From Patagioenas fasciata (Eukaryota; Chordata; Aves; Columbiformes; Columbidae), in the NCBI RefSeq assembly GCF_037038585.1, contig NC_092520.1:16871001-16935000 (forward strand): a stretch of DNA of 64,000 nt. The letters run 5' to 3'. Positions within the stretch are counted from its first letter, which is position 1. Each line of letters starts with the position of its first letter. The notes under the pieces are model-generated. The model saw only the letters and a program-made list of their open reading frames with translations. It was not told where the DNA came from and searched no databases. Below, piece after piece: positions 37,803 to 50,657 of this stretch. Both the position numbers and the translations under genes were made by a program.

Positions 37803-37937
37803 TTATCGAGGTGGTCTTGAACTGCAGACACAATCACAACGCTCATGGTGATCCAGCTGTATATCTACTAAGGCCATGTTGTTCCTGGTTCTGCCTTTTC
37901 TTCTGGGATGCCCAGCCTCAGGGACGAATTTCAGCAC
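37803..37937 (-). CDS. PDGFD: PDGFD, last coding exon (C-terminus of growth-factor domain)
   Basis: This encodes the final 44 residues and TAA stop of platelet-derived growth factor D, a secreted ligand of PDGF receptor beta that signals to mesenchymal and perivascular cells. On the minus strand the intron ends in a C-run and CAG, then the exon opens in phase 0 with VLKFVPEAGH. It continues with a basic segment (RRKGRTR), then MALVDIQLDHHERCDC and VCSSRPPR before the stop. The stretch from MALVDIQ to the end matches human PDGF-D except for Ile to Val in the CDCIC motif. The three cysteines in CDCVC complete the cysteine-knot set begun in the upstream exon. The segment before MALVD is 3 residues longer than my memory of the human protein. 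Identification is very secure; homologues PDGF-C, A and B do not share this terminus. Confidence 0.98.
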   Translation of the reverse strand: MLKFVPEAGHPRRKGRTRNNMALVDIQLDHHERCDCVCSSRPPR

Positions 37938-38769
37938 CTGGGGGGGATTAACAGAAATGCATTCATTAGAAAATATTGCTATAGATTTGAAGATGAGAGA
38001 CTTGAGGCCCTGAAGGCACCAACAGCGCTTAATGGCCCTGACCAGCACTCATTTGGACAAATTTTTTAGTTCCAGCTTTTTCTTTCCACTCTGTGACATC
38101 TTCTGTACTGTTCATCCTGGAGTTTTGACAGATTGGATTATTTCCCATATCGGATATCCTTATATTGTGCAGTTTCCTAACCATGCCCATAGTTGCTCCT
38201 TTTCATGCAAATTATCAAGCATATTTCTTTTGGCTTGTCTTTGCAGTCCCATACATTTTTAAATTGCTCTCCCACTTCTCTCACTTGTATAATATTTTTG
38301 CTCTAAGGAAGAAGGAACATTTTTTTATGTAATTTGAAATTTCTGAACACATATCTTTAGAATTGATCCAAAAATAAAGTCCCTGTGGAAGGCAGAAGGA
38401 GATGAATGGAGCCTGTGCAAAATATGTGCCAGATACCATTGAGTTTCTCTCGAATCTGACTGTTGTTCGCTTATCTTAAAAGTCTCTGCCTCAGTTTAAA
38501 TAATTTGTTAAGAGATTGCTGTGAATAATGTGAAAAGAAAAAAACAAACACAAAATCCACCAAAAAAACCACCACCGACAACCAACTAACCAAATAACAC
38601 CACAACCAAAAAGTTATTTCCTAGTGAACTATAAATCATGTAAGAAGCTACCAAAAATTTTTTATCTAGGCAAGATAACACAGAGACTCCTAAAAAAGGA
38701 AGCTGTAGTTTATAAAGAAGATGAAAAAAATAGGCAATGAATACAAATCGCAACAAAATGAATCTTTTT

Positions 38770-38982
38770 TGGATATATGGAAGAAAATACTGATAGGGGT
38801 TAAACACTGGAGCGGGCTGTCCAGAGAAGTTGCAGAGACCTTGAAGATCATAAAAATTAACTGGACAAGGCTCTGGGCAACCTCATCTAACTTTAAAATT
38901 CTCCCTGCTTTGAATGGGAGATTGGACTAGATGACTCCCAGAGCTGCCTTCCAACCTGTATTATTTTATGAACCTATGATTT
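38770..38982 (+). mobile_element. CR1 LINE, 3'-end fragment, sense to plus strand
   Basis: Contains 'aacactggagcgggctgtcc', 'agaagttgcagag', 'aactggacaaggctctgggc', 'ggagattggactagatgac' and 'ccttccaacctgtattattt' in CR1 order, ending in a decayed tail (tatgaacctatgatttc). It lies in the last PDGFD intron, antisense to the gene. Confidence 0.95.
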
Positions 38983-41900
38983 CCTGAAAATGGTTTTATG
39001 GCTATGTAGAAAACAGCAATAATGTTGAGTCCTATCTAATCTTCTGTGATAGTTTAAGTACGTAAACTATGGACTGGAAGAAGTGGAGGAGGATGGTGTT
39101 TGCAGGGACATGCTTTGGGAGCCTACCGTAGGAGGCTGAGTTGCTGTATAAGAGCTCATACTCCCACTAGCATGGTGGCACAGGCTGAGGGGAGGAAATC
39201 CTGTTTCGATTCATTAGTTTGCTGTTGATGGGCCTACAGTAGTTTAACAAAAGAGAAATTAATTTCCAATTTCTGCCCTGAAACTGAAATACTAGTTTGG
39301 ACTAGATACAACAAATGAATTAAGATAAAGAACTCCTTAAGTCTTCTACAACACTTTTCTTCCCAGATCTCACAGCACATTGCACAGAAAGGCACATGTA
39401 ATTGTCAGATTTGTATAGATGGAGTATCTGAAACTGATTTGCTCGAGGGTCTGCAACACATCAGTAGAAAAACTACCAGCGGCATTATATGGTCCTTTCT
39501 CTTTTGAAGCCACTTATTTACTGGTGGAGAGCAGCACATGGAGAAAGCAAGGCTGCATCTCCACAGCTGGTGCTAGGCAGGTGGGATGGTTCTGCTCTCT
39601 GTGGCCTGAAGCACTCAGTCCAGAAATCATACACTGGTAAGGTACTAGAGCTAACACATCTCACCTCTTGACAGGGTGCTGTGACTCAGGCTGGCTTGGC
39701 CAATTGACTGCTGATTCACTTATATTTGTCTTACTTGTTCAAAGGATGGAGAGAAGTCTGTCTTGTCTATGACCTGCCCAAGCCACTAGTCAAGGGGGAC
39801 CTGAACATCTTTAGTGTCTCAGCCACAAAAACACCTATGCTTCTGCCCTGAATAATAGGTCCCCTAACTCACTGATCATACTGTTACTCAATTAAGAATC
39901 CTATTTTTAAAAAAAAAAAAAAAAAGTATTTTCTGTACTTTGGAGTCACAACGCTGTACAAGAATTGAGATGGTCTCAGGAAGGAGAGGGAATGAGGAGC
40001 TGCACATCAGATCAACAAAGTATTAGCAATTTCAACAAAATCAGAAAGTCCCCAAATTAAGTGTGAATGACTCGCCAAAGGCTAACCATGAAGGCTTTTC
40101 AGAGCAGGTGTGGAAGGGCAGGCATGTGAACAACCTCCAGGATAAGATCATTCATTCTCTACCTAATGCTTGAAGGGTAGGAAGGCCTTGGGATGTAACA
40201 AAAGTGGCAAGCACTGAACACAGTCTATCCCTTTTGTGATAAAATTTATGTTTAACTTATGTAATACTGAGAGGAAGGACTGTGCCTAAGCAAGGCACAG
40301 ACATGCTGTTTTCATGTGTTGGGCAGACATATTTTTCCTGTTAGAAATGCAGTGAGAAGTTTTTTTGTTTGTTTGTTTGTTTGTTTTGTTTGTTTGTTTT
40401 GTTTTAAGCAAAAAAATAGTTACGGATTTGCAGTGATTTCAAACGCTGACTGCCTCAATATATGCAATAAATCCTGATGGACACCAGGACAATTCACTGT
40501 ACCACATTGTCAGCCAAAAGACAGAGGAACTGAACCTAACTGGGTTGCTGCGATTATTACAAAGCTGAAAATAGACTGCTTCTTAAAAGATGCCTTTTTT
40601 AAGAAAACGTTCTTCTAAAATCAAGTACAGCTGCTGATGCTGAACTCATGGTAAAATTCTTTATTTAAAAAAGCCTCCTTTCATCAGAATCTGACAATTT
40701 CAGATGACTGACACTTTGCAAGATTATGGGTAGGTAGATCTCCTTTTTGCAACTGAGAGCAAAAGAAAGTATGCAACGGGATGAGAGCAAAGATGTGGAT
40801 TTTATTCAAGCTAACAGACCTCCTGACAGCTTGAGGACTTTCCCTGTGTTTTATAATAAGAAACATGAGCACAGTATATGGGCTTTGCCGATAAGAGCAG
40901 AGAAATGAATTGGTAGGCACTTCCCCAGACAAGACAGGAAGGTAATGTTTGAACATAGCTGAAATGGGGCTGCTTTAATAGCTGATCACAGAACTGATGT
41001 TCAAAGCTCTCCGTCTAGCTTCCATCTAATAGTTTTAGTTTCAGCTAAATGCAAGGGAATTGAAAAGAACAAGGAAGTAAGGGCATTTCTGGTGACCAGA
41101 GTAGCTGAAAGAAAACCCTTTGAAAATAGCTACTGTTTATTCATTACATGGTCAGATCCTAAAAGATGAGGAACTAATGAATTAATGAAAACAGTTCAAA
41201 GAAATTTTGTTCAGGACACTTTATTGCTGCTTTTTTGATGGGATCAGTAGTCATAAGAAAATCGGGATGTGAGGAAGGTCTGGAATGCACAGAAGGTTCA
41301 TGTGGGTGAAAAAGAACAATATCCTTGTAGTTTTCAAATTAAAAGAGCAATGTGTGTCACTACTAATGAAAATGTGGTGCCTCAGCTGTTCAGATCATTG
41401 CCTCACAAAGAGTATATGACTACAGCCATATTCCCCTCACCAAACACTGAGTTAATTATGGTCAGAAAACTATTAAAGCAATAAAAAAAAGAAAAAAAAT
41501 CAAGACAGACTTAGCTTCTGAGCTGGGTCTGATGTTTATAGGTAATACAAAAAAGGTATCCAGGCCTTGTAGCATTTCTTCTGCAGACAGATCCAGAGGA
41601 GCAAACCAGTATGCTGGATGGCATTTTACTTTGTCGATATGCATGAGCATCTGAGAGGTTTCAAGGTGAGGTGACTGTGGTCACTGCATAATTTTCCTTG
41701 GGGGCAGTGGTGAAGGAAATATAAAGAAAATGCTTACATTCCTTTCCTTGCCAGGAATCTTGCTCATTGATTGTGCACTGAATTTGGATGTCGACTTCTG
41801 AAGGATTCTTTAAATGAGACAGCAAAGCCATCACAAAAACCAATATCTGGATGCTAAAGCCAGAAAATTTCAAACCGGAATTAGGGCATGCCTGTTTAAG

Positions 41901-44227
41901 CCAGGTGAACTCATTGTCCGGACAACCCTCCAAGAAATCGTGGCATTTCCAGCCTGTTAGGCGACATCAGAAGACGGCTGACTTCCCGGAAGGTATGCAG
42001 TACAAGTTTGGGTCTTGCTCTGGGGGCAGCAGGTTGCACTCCAGTGGCCTGTGGAACACAGGAGGTCAGGGCTGATGCCTGGCAACCCCTCTGATCTCAG
42101 CAGATCTGTAAGGAAACTTAATGGCCAGGGCCTGAGGAAAGCGGAGTAGTGAAGACTGATGGGGAAAGGACCCAGCTAGAGATAACTTGTTCACCTTGAC
42201 CAATACCTGGTATTTCTCCAGTAGGAGCAGCAACAAAGAGGTGACTCCAGAGAAAGATTTACCTGAAATACTCATCTCTGGTGGGGCTGGCTCTGATAAC
42301 TCAGAAAGGAGCCCAAAGGCTGGACTCATGGTTTGGGATGGGGAGAGCCAGATGAGAACCACTCCCTGCAGCATTCGCTGATGATCCTGGCTGTGCATCA
42401 TTTACCTTTGAAGTCTGTCAGTATTTAGCCATGACAGTCCATGATGGCTGACTGCTGATTTAATAAAAAGCAGAGGGTAATAGGAAACCCAGACAACACA
42501 TCTTATAAACAATAATTGTCTAAAAAAGGGGTATCCTGTTACTTATAGACATTTTTTACTTACTATATTTTATTTATTAGGAACAACAGTAATATCCTTT
42601 GTTAAATTCTTGAACAGTAGTTTAACCACCAATAGAAATCTGAAGCCTCATGCAAAAATCAGTAATTTTTGTTTGTTTTTTTATTTTTTTAGCTTTAGAA
42701 GACCACAGATAACCAATAACTTGACTATGGCTTACCAAAGGATGAAGAGCAACTCTGTATGCTATTTTAGATAGTGAAATTTGTACTTTGCAGAACTTAT
42801 TTTAAAATCCTGCTATGCAGCATTATCTAATCTCCTTCTGCTCATCCAAAAATACCATCATTCTAGCATGCAAACGAAATTATATTTGTCTGAGATTCAT
42901 GAAAGAGGAAGCATCAAAATTGCATTCAACACAGATCCAAGTTCTGATACAGATAAAAAATCTTACTCTGCAATTTTTGAAAGTTATCTAATCCAAAGGT
43001 CACACACTGTATAGCTGTTCTCTGAGCATAAGAAGCCAAGCATTATGGGAACGTGGTTCATAATTTCGCATAAAGACTTTTATTCTAGTAGGTACACAGC
43101 CTAAAATAATGACACAGACCCAAAGCTGTATTCATTCTTACCAGAGATAATTATAGGATAACAAGAAAAAGAAAAAAGAGTTTGTTTACTGATCAGCTGT
43201 AGCATTCAAAATAAGGGATTATTAAATGTAGATGGGATTATGGATTCTGTTTGGTTTTGTTTTCTTTTTTTTTTTTTAATTATTTGTCTGAAACAGAAAC
43301 ACCTGGTTTTAATACAGCAAACATGGAAAAATAAATGAACTAGCTTGCAACTCAGACCATCACTAAAGCTATGATGCTTTTGACACACCTGATATCAACA
43401 CCACCCTCACTTTGGGTGATTTTGTCATGCATTCTGGCTCCAGCTATTGCTTTTTCACTGACTGGATACACATGTGTCCCTTCTCAAACTGCCTCTCTGG
43501 CCAGACATGTATCACAGGATCTCTCACTTGCTTAACTTCCAGATGTTAACCCAAGAACTTTCATTTAGATCTGGCAAATAATTAACCTTTTTTCTCTCAT
43601 TGCACCTCTATGCTTTCTTTGCTCATCCTGTGACCTAGCAGCCATTTCTGACTCATTCTGTTTCCCTGTATTTGCATTCCAAATAAATCCCATTGCTGCT
43701 TCTTGTATAATATTTCTGCGCACTAACTCTTTTGTCAGGTTAAGTCTGTGCCTTTATTACCATAACAACCTTTTATCTCCTTTATACATGTCCTATCAAC
43801 TCCAGAACACACAACAATCAGACCATATTCCCTGCACACTGGTTTGATGATGCCAGCTCTTTTTAATCCCTCAGCAAATTTCCTTTGTTGTATCGGCAAC
43901 ATTTGTATAATTTTAGTCCAGCTATCTTATGCTTCCCTGTATAAAGGCAGGGTGAGAATTACTGTCTATGCTCTCAAGTTCCTCCTTAAGGTTTGCTTCT
44001 CTCAAAAAACAGAAAAGCCCTCACAACACCAAATTGTATTAGTTACATTTGTAAATCTATTGGAACAACTCCTTTGTCTCACTGCAGTTCCATGTCACCT
44101 TTGTATTTTCTCCGCTGCTCCCTTGTTCTTTTCTCCCCAATAATATTCCCTCCTGCCTAGTTTTCCCTTTACAATGTTTGGTCCAGTTAAAGCTGTTTCT
44201 ATGCCTCACAACTTGTGCAAAGGCTTA
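38983..44227. other. Intronic DNA, no feature beyond simple repeats
   Basis: Between two CR1 copies in the last PDGFD intron. An A-run lies near 39908 and a (TTTG)n run at 40360-40405. The pocket at 41850-42400 is richer in GC. No exon-like conserved protein segment is recognised. Confidence 0.5.
40360..40405. repeat. (TTTG)n microsatellite
   Basis: About ten units of tttg with two extra T insertions. Unlike the other T/G-rich tracts here it is not next to a CR1 end. Confidence 0.95.
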
Positions 44228-44702
44228 GAATCATAGAACAGAATTACAGAATCATCTCAGTTGAAAGAGACCCTCAGGATCATCGAGTACAACCACAACC
44301 TAACCTAACTCTAGCACTAAACCGTGTCCCTAAGAACCTTGTCTAAATTTCTTTTAAACACCTCCAGGGATGGTGATTCCACCACTTCCCTGGGCAGCCT
44401 GCTCCAATGCCTGACAACCCTTTCCATGAAGAAATGTTTCCTAATATTCAATTTAAACCTGCCCTGGCACAACTTGAGGCCATTTCCTTTAGTCCTATCA
44501 CTTGCTACTCAGGAGAAGAGACCAACACCCTCCATGCTACAACCTCTTTTCAGGTAGTTGTAGACAGTGATAAGGTCTCCCCTCAGCCTCCTTTTCTCCA
44601 GGCTGAACAGCCCCAGTTCCCTCAGCCGCTCCTCATCAGACTTGTGCTCCAGACCCCTCAGCAGCTTCGTCACCTCCTCTGCACTCTCTCTAGTACCTAC
44701 AT
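44228..44702 (-). mobile_element. CR1 LINE, 5'-truncated, sense to PDGFD
   Basis: Starts with the reversed tail (gaatcatagaacagaattac), then 'cacctccagggatggtgatt', 'ccctgggcagcctgctccaa', 'gtctcccctcagcctccttt', 'ctccaggctgaacagcccca' and 'ccctcagc'. It ends around the complement of the 'agcggctgagggaactgggg' region. This is well preserved, so a relatively young CR1 copy. It inserted in the same orientation as PDGFD. Confidence 0.96.
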
Positions 44703-47700
44703 TTAGCATTGTGTAGGCACTCTGAGGTGCCTGCTACCTTACTCAGGGCAGCAAGAGGTTACAAAGTAGCCACCCTAACACTAATCTAAATCGTTAAGAA
44801 TTAATTGCATGTATGTCCTGTGAAGGCACCAGACAACTCCAGTAAATATGAAACTTGAACAGAGGTGTAATGCTGGAAAAAGAAAAGGAGGGGAGGGAAG
44901 GCATATTCTAGACAGTGAAAAATGCATGTCTGTGCAGGAGAGACAAGTAAGTAGGTAAAAGATGCAATCAGCTTTCACCACTTTGCTCTTTTCCTTATAT
45001 GCCTTTTAGCTGTGTTGCTCAGCACTGCATGTGTAGAGGTTTATACACTCTGACAAATTCTGGTTGCTACCTTAAGAGCATTTATTCCTCACGGAAACTC
45101 ATTTCACATCTCATCAGTTACAGCAATGAGACGGGGAAACCGATTTCTTGTTTCTCTGAGGTATCTGCATGCTGGGTGGATGGCACAGCCGCAGCCTGAG
45201 CTGAATTGAGTCCTGACCTGAGTTCCCCCACACCTCCTCTGGGCTGGGTTATCTCTGGGTTTAGAGCCCCCTGCCTCCTTCAAAGAACAGCTCCCGGTAT
45301 TTCCAAAGAAATGTACTGCAATGGAAAACACGCTTTCATTTCAGCTCCCGTTTAGCAAGTTAGACAGCAGTAGACATGAGCATTTGATGAAGGTGTGCTG
45401 CATCCATTTTCATGAATTGCTTTGTCTTTCCTTTGCACAGAGCCCTGCAAAATAACTCAGTATCGCTTAGAGTAGACTGTGCCTGAGAGACATTTTGAGA
45501 TGCTGCCAGCACTCAGCCTGTTTGGTTTGCAGGGTTCATGACACTATGTGGTAAGTCGTGAGTATTTATCCATGAGCTCTGGTCTCAAGCAAACCCAGAA
45601 GCTGTGGAAAACCACAGAGCATCACAAGACTCCTGCAAAAACCCCCCACCCATAAAACTATCTGTTTAGTCAAGTTATGAACCCATTCATTTCTGGAAAC
45701 TGCTGAGTATTTTGGTAAACTTATGGCAAACTTCCAGGCTATAAAAAACTCCCAAGATCTCATTATTAGCATTTCCCAGGGCAATAAAGAAAAAGATACC
45801 CCTTACTGTGGCATTCTCATTTTCTCATTTTCCCTGCTGTTGCATTATTTCTTACAACTAGACGTGATAGGAAAGAGCAGTACAGTCTGTTCAGGGAACT
45901 GGAGCAGCACTCGAAGCTTGGGGAAATTAAAGGCTACACATGACAGCTACTACTGTGATACCAGGAGGGAGCGCTCGGTGATGAGCAGTAGCTTTGAAGA
46001 GGAGCTCAGAGGGAACTAAAAAACATTAAGAATACAAGGAGAAGGTAACCTTGAAATATCCCTGGACTAGAAGCCAGCCTTTCAATAATAGGTTCTGGGC
46101 ACCGGTGTCCCTACAGCTGCCTGAACACAGCCACTCCAGTACTTCAAGGCACTGACCACAAAGCCAAAAAAGAGCCTATTGCTTCTGGGATATTTGTCTG
46201 CCTGTCATTCTCACCCAAAAATATTGGGTAGCTCAGAAATGCCAGACAACTTTTAAATGATATCCAATCGCATTTTTACTGTTGAGAACAAGCATAGCCA
46301 TGTGCAGGACAAGCAGCTCTGGTGGGTCCAGAAGCTCAGCAGAGGAAGCTCCAGGAGACCAGTTTGGCAAAATGAGCCTGACAAGAGAAATGGGCTGGAG
46401 TCTGCAGGACTCTGTTTCAGCTGCTACAAGCACCTTCTTTGCTCCACCAACTTGTATTTTCTTCTGGTGTCTTTTGCAAGGAAATCAAAGTAATTTTTAA
46501 CCAAATTAACAGCTCTGGGGATTTCATAAAGTGTAAAGCTCTATCTTTTGTTATGCAACTAAAGGCTTTTTGGTTCAGGTTAGTGGGTTTCAAATTGGCT
46601 TTGAAAGGAGTAAACCAGCTCCATGGTTCTAAAACTGGCATGTCAAGAAGCTCCTCCCCAGGCATTTAATAAAATTAGAGTTAAGTGTCAAAGGAGAATA
46701 AAGAATAAAACTGATTAGCTCTGTGTGGCTAATAATAATAATAAAGTGGAAAATATTTTGGACTAAAATTAATGGACACATCTTTAGTATGTCATACATG
46801 AATTTATCCGCATGACTTCCACTCACGTTAATGGGAGCCACTTGGCTTAATTTCTGCTCAGTGAGCTTTTAATTCATCCCTAAGGGATCAAGTTTAAATT
46901 TAAACTTACAAAAGCCATTTAATGTTAAAGCTGAAACACTGTCTTAAATTCATACAGATTTCAAAGAACAAAGGAGTAGTGAAGTAAATTTGCAGTAATG
47001 TATTGGTGTGAATATTGAATTTCCTGAATTTAGCGATTAGTTTTGGTGTGATGTATGTCTTGACATCCTGGTTCTGACCAATACTTGGTTAGTGTGATAT
47101 TCCAGTGTCCCAGCATCAGATGCTCCCAAATACCTCATAAAAAATAAGTGCTTGATAACATGTTTATAATCAGTATTTTTCTTTTATAGCTACTGTCAAT
47201 AGTTGGCTTAAGTTCTGATACAGATGTGACCTGGGATTCTTTAGTTTACATTTTACCTCTAAATCTCCTGGAATCATTCTGAGTTATGTACCACCCATAT
47301 TTATGGGTTGAAATTCCATATATATTTACTGTGCAAAAAACCAAAGTTTCTTTTTAGCATTTTAAATTAGTTCCCTTTCAACCTCTCTTGGACTCTACTT
47401 GTACTTTTCCTTTGGGTACTGTTCACTATTTTCTACCTTTCACTGTGTCCTCTCTTAATTATTATAATTTTTTTTTTTTAAATGAAATTACCCCAAACTT
47501 TTGAGACACTTTCTTTACAAATGCTTTCAATGTTTTCCTTCTGTATCTCCCCAGATGTATATTTTCTCTTTCTATTTATTTTTTCAACTCCTGCTTGTAT
47601 CCTTCTAAGCACCAACAGTAAAAACCCAGTACAAGTAGCCCATCAATTTATCCAGGCCATAATAAATATTTGCTGTGTAATTACCTGTTCACCTCTCTTC

Positions 47701-47713
47701 CTGCAGAAGACTG
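44703..47713. other. Intronic DNA, no feature recognised
   Basis: Unique-looking sequence in the last PDGFD intron. Short open frames on both strands show no recognisable domains. Confidence 0.5.
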
Positions 47714-48297
47714 TCACAGAATCACAGAATGGTGGGGGTTGGAAGGGACCTCTGGAGATCATCCAGTCCAACCCACCTGCTAAAGCAGGTTCACCAGAGC
47801 AGATCACACAGGAATGTGTCCAGGTGGGTTTGAATGTCTCCAGAGAAGGAGACTCTACAACCTCTCTGGGCAGCCTGTTCCAGTGCTCTGGCACCCTCAA
47901 AGAAAAGCATGTTTAGATGGAACCTTCTGTGGTTCAATCTGTGCTTGTTGCCCCTCGTCCTATCATTGGGCATCACTGAAAGGAGTGTGGTCCATCCTCT
48001 TGACACACACACTCTTCAAATATTTGTAAGTATTGACAAGATTCCCTCTCAGCCTTCTTTTCTCCAGGCTGAACAGACCCAGCTGTCCCAGTCTCTTCTC
48101 ATTAGAAAGACGCTCCAGACCCCTTATCATCTTTGTACCTCTCTGCTGGACTCCCTCCAGTAACTCCTTGTCCTTTTTAAACTCGGAAGGCCAGAACTGG
48201 ACACAGTACTCCAGATGTGGCCTCACCAGGGCAGAGTAGCAGGGGAGGAGAACCTCCCTTGACCTGCTGGTCACATTTTTCTTAATGCACCCCAGGG
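47714..48297 (-). mobile_element. CR1 LINE, 5'-truncated, sense to PDGFD
   Basis: Begins with the reversed tail 'tcacagaatcacagaatg', then 'ggttggaagggacctctgga', 'ctgctaaagcaggttcacc', 'gaaggagactctacaacc' and 'ctctctgggcagcctgttcc'. Next is the end of the reverse-transcriptase frame (48274-47963 minus, with [19 protein letters not shown] and [13 protein letters not shown]). The 5' truncation at about 48297 abuts a long T/G simple repeat. It is well preserved. Confidence 0.97.
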
Positions 48298-48301
48298 AAA
48301 T

Positions 48302-48398
48302 GTGGGTGGTTTTTGTTTTGTTTTGGTTTGGTTTGGTTTTGTTTGTTTGTGTTTTTTTTGTGTGTGGTTTTTGTGTGTGTTTTGTTTGTTTGTTTTTT
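48302..48398. repeat. T/G-rich simple sequence
   Basis: Runs of ttttg, ggttt, tgtgtg and tttg units, about 97 bases, directly beyond the truncated 5' end of the CR1 copy at 47714-48297. Confidence 0.92.
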
Positions 48399-48899
48399 CC
48401 ATCACAACTGCACTAAACAACTGTTCTCCTGAAATTTTTCACAGCGATTCACTACTTGTCCAACTTCCACCCCTAATTTCTCCCTCCTCCCCTCATGCAC
48501 CCAGTGTTGAATAAATAGTGGAGCCTACCCATCCTAATGCTTGCTGCTTTTCCAAACTGCACTTATAAGTAGTTACATCAGCCTTCTGAAAATCCTTACA
48601 GAATTCTCTGCTGTTAAAGCACATTATCACCTGTGCTAGCCGCCATTTTTGTCACCTCTCTGTGCATCTTCTTCTAGATTGATCATACATGAAATAGCAC
48701 TTAATCCACATGCTGGGGGCACCCACACATAGCTACTTTCTCTCATCTCTTCCACCTCTTTGCTCTTTATCCCTTAACTGGTTTCTAATCCATGTCTGAT
48801 CTTGTCTGGTTGATTGTATGCTCTCTGAAGGAGGTGCCAGGTCTTTTAGCATTCTTGACAACATTGTGGTGCTGCATAAATATTTATTCATACATAAGG

Positions 48900-49092
48900 C
48901 ATTCTGAGTTCATTTTATCAGCTCATAGTCATCTAGGTGTTTTATACCTATTAATTTTTTTTTCCAATTAACTTTCCTACCACTGAGATAAGGCTTTCCA
49001 CTCTGTAATTACCAGGGTCATCCCCTGCATCTTGCTTAAAACTAGATAAAATGTTAACTATTCTCTAGTCCCAGGTGATGTGGAGTACGCCA
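48900..49092 (-). mobile_element. Ancient CR1/L3-like LINE relic (reverse-transcriptase fragment)
   Basis: Read on the minus strand, 49075-48960 gives a degraded reverse-transcriptase start. It reads approximately ITWD, a stop, then RIVNIL, then a gap to DPGNYR and SLISVVGKLIG. This corresponds to the family pattern D-W-R-I-A-N-V ... G-N-Y-R-P-V-S-L-T-S-V ... G-K-L found in CR1/L2/L3-clade elements. It differs clearly from the young CR1 copies in the window, which suggests a much older insertion, possibly shared across amniotes. The limit toward 48900 is approximate; a weak resemblance (cacctagatgactatgagct on the minus strand) continues to about there. Confidence 0.7.
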
Positions 49093-50521
49093 TATTCTGC
49101 AGTTAATTGTGAGAAAAATCTCTTGCCTTGGAAAAGAGTAACCAAGCCGCTCACCGTGAGGCAAAGGTCTGACCTTCAACAGCCCACTGCTATTGCAACC
49201 CTAGGGTCTTGCGAGTTAATGCCTTTATGGTATGAGACCACATCACATGCAGATTAAAAGTCCATTAAGTTTACTTTCACCTGAGACTTAGGTGAAGTGA
49301 CAAATCAGGCTCTTAAAAGACATGTGCCAAAAATAAAGTCAGCATGGCATGCAGATACTTACTTTCAGACAACTGAAAGGACAATACCAAGTACCTTTCC
49401 TAGACATGTTCACTTTGGTGAACATGGTTCATGTCTGGTTCTGAAAACACTGGTTTAGAGGCAAGAACAGGAAGTGATCTTCTCTTGTTTTTTTCCTCTC
49501 TAAATGTGCTCTGAATGGATTAAAAAAAAAAAACCATAGTGTACTTTGTTCTTATGCAAAAAATTTGCCTTCGTAAAAAATTACTGAGTGGGAGAAAAGC
49601 CAAGGCAAAAAGATTCAGCTGCTTCCTACAGGTAATAAATCTGGAAGGGAAGAGAGTTTACAAGTTACTTGTTGTTTCCAAGCATAGCCATACTTTTACA
49701 AGACAGAGCATAAAACAAGAGGAAGTGTAGTCAAATGCCTCAAGGAACATGTCTCTGTGTTACTAAAAGGAGTATTTCCAGTGGTATATACATCCATGAT
49801 GTATCAGTCCTTTGATGGGAAAAAGTCAGTTCAGTGTAACCCTCTTTCTTGCAACAAAATTCCCTAGGATGCTGTTGTAACATACACACAGAGAGGTGGC
49901 AAAATTTAGCTCCAGCTTCTTATGAATTACCTTATCCATAAATATCCATTAAAACCTCTTTTTAGCACATATATAAACTCTTTCCACTCTGCTTATTCAC
50001 CGCTTCCAAATGCAAATTGCTGGGTGATTGTTTGTATCCACTATATACCCCAAAGACAGACATTCATCAAGAAAACAGCAGAAGTTCTGAAAAAAAAAGA
50101 GAAACTACAGTATCCTGAAGCTCTACTATGATGCTATGTATGTATTATAATGTGACATTAAATACATTAATATAAAACTTGGTTAAAATCAGTATTTCCT
50201 GCAGGTTGATTACGTGAGTATGTGCCCCTATGGCTTACTGCAGTGGAAGGTGTGAATGCTAGTGTCTAGCATGGACATGGATGTGACACATGAACATAGA
50301 CATGGACAACAAAAGCTTTGCCATTATCTAAGCCTAAGCTCCACCTGTCTGGAAGCCTAAGCAGATCCTTGAGCTCAGGAAGAGTGGTGACCACAGTGGG
50401 CATTCATTTAACCACTCTGGTCTCTCTCAAATGATGGGCGTGATTCTGTGGTAACATCTCCGCTTGTGACACTTCACTGCATTCAGTGATTTTTGCCCAC
50501 TGATTTTTTCGCTGCAGATCC
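49093..50521. other. Intronic DNA, no feature recognised
   Basis: AT-rich sequence of the last PDGFD intron. No recognisable repeats or exons. Confidence 0.5.
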
Positions 50522-50657
50522 AACATGATAATCAATATAAGCATGATAATATAACATAATAATGATAATATAACATGAAATAGCATAATGATGATATTGA
50601 TAATGATAACATAACATGATATAGCTTGATCAGTATGCCATGATAATTAATATAAGC
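50522..50657. repeat. AT-rich degenerate repeat (gataatataacat-like units)
   Basis: Imperfect units such as gataatataacat and gataatgataacataacat repeat across the stretch. They are bracketed by two near-identical 18-base segments (tgataatcaatataagca at 50527-50544 and tgataattaatataagca at 50641-50658). It lies about 95 bp inside the intron from the PDGFD penultimate-exon donor. Confidence 0.8.
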
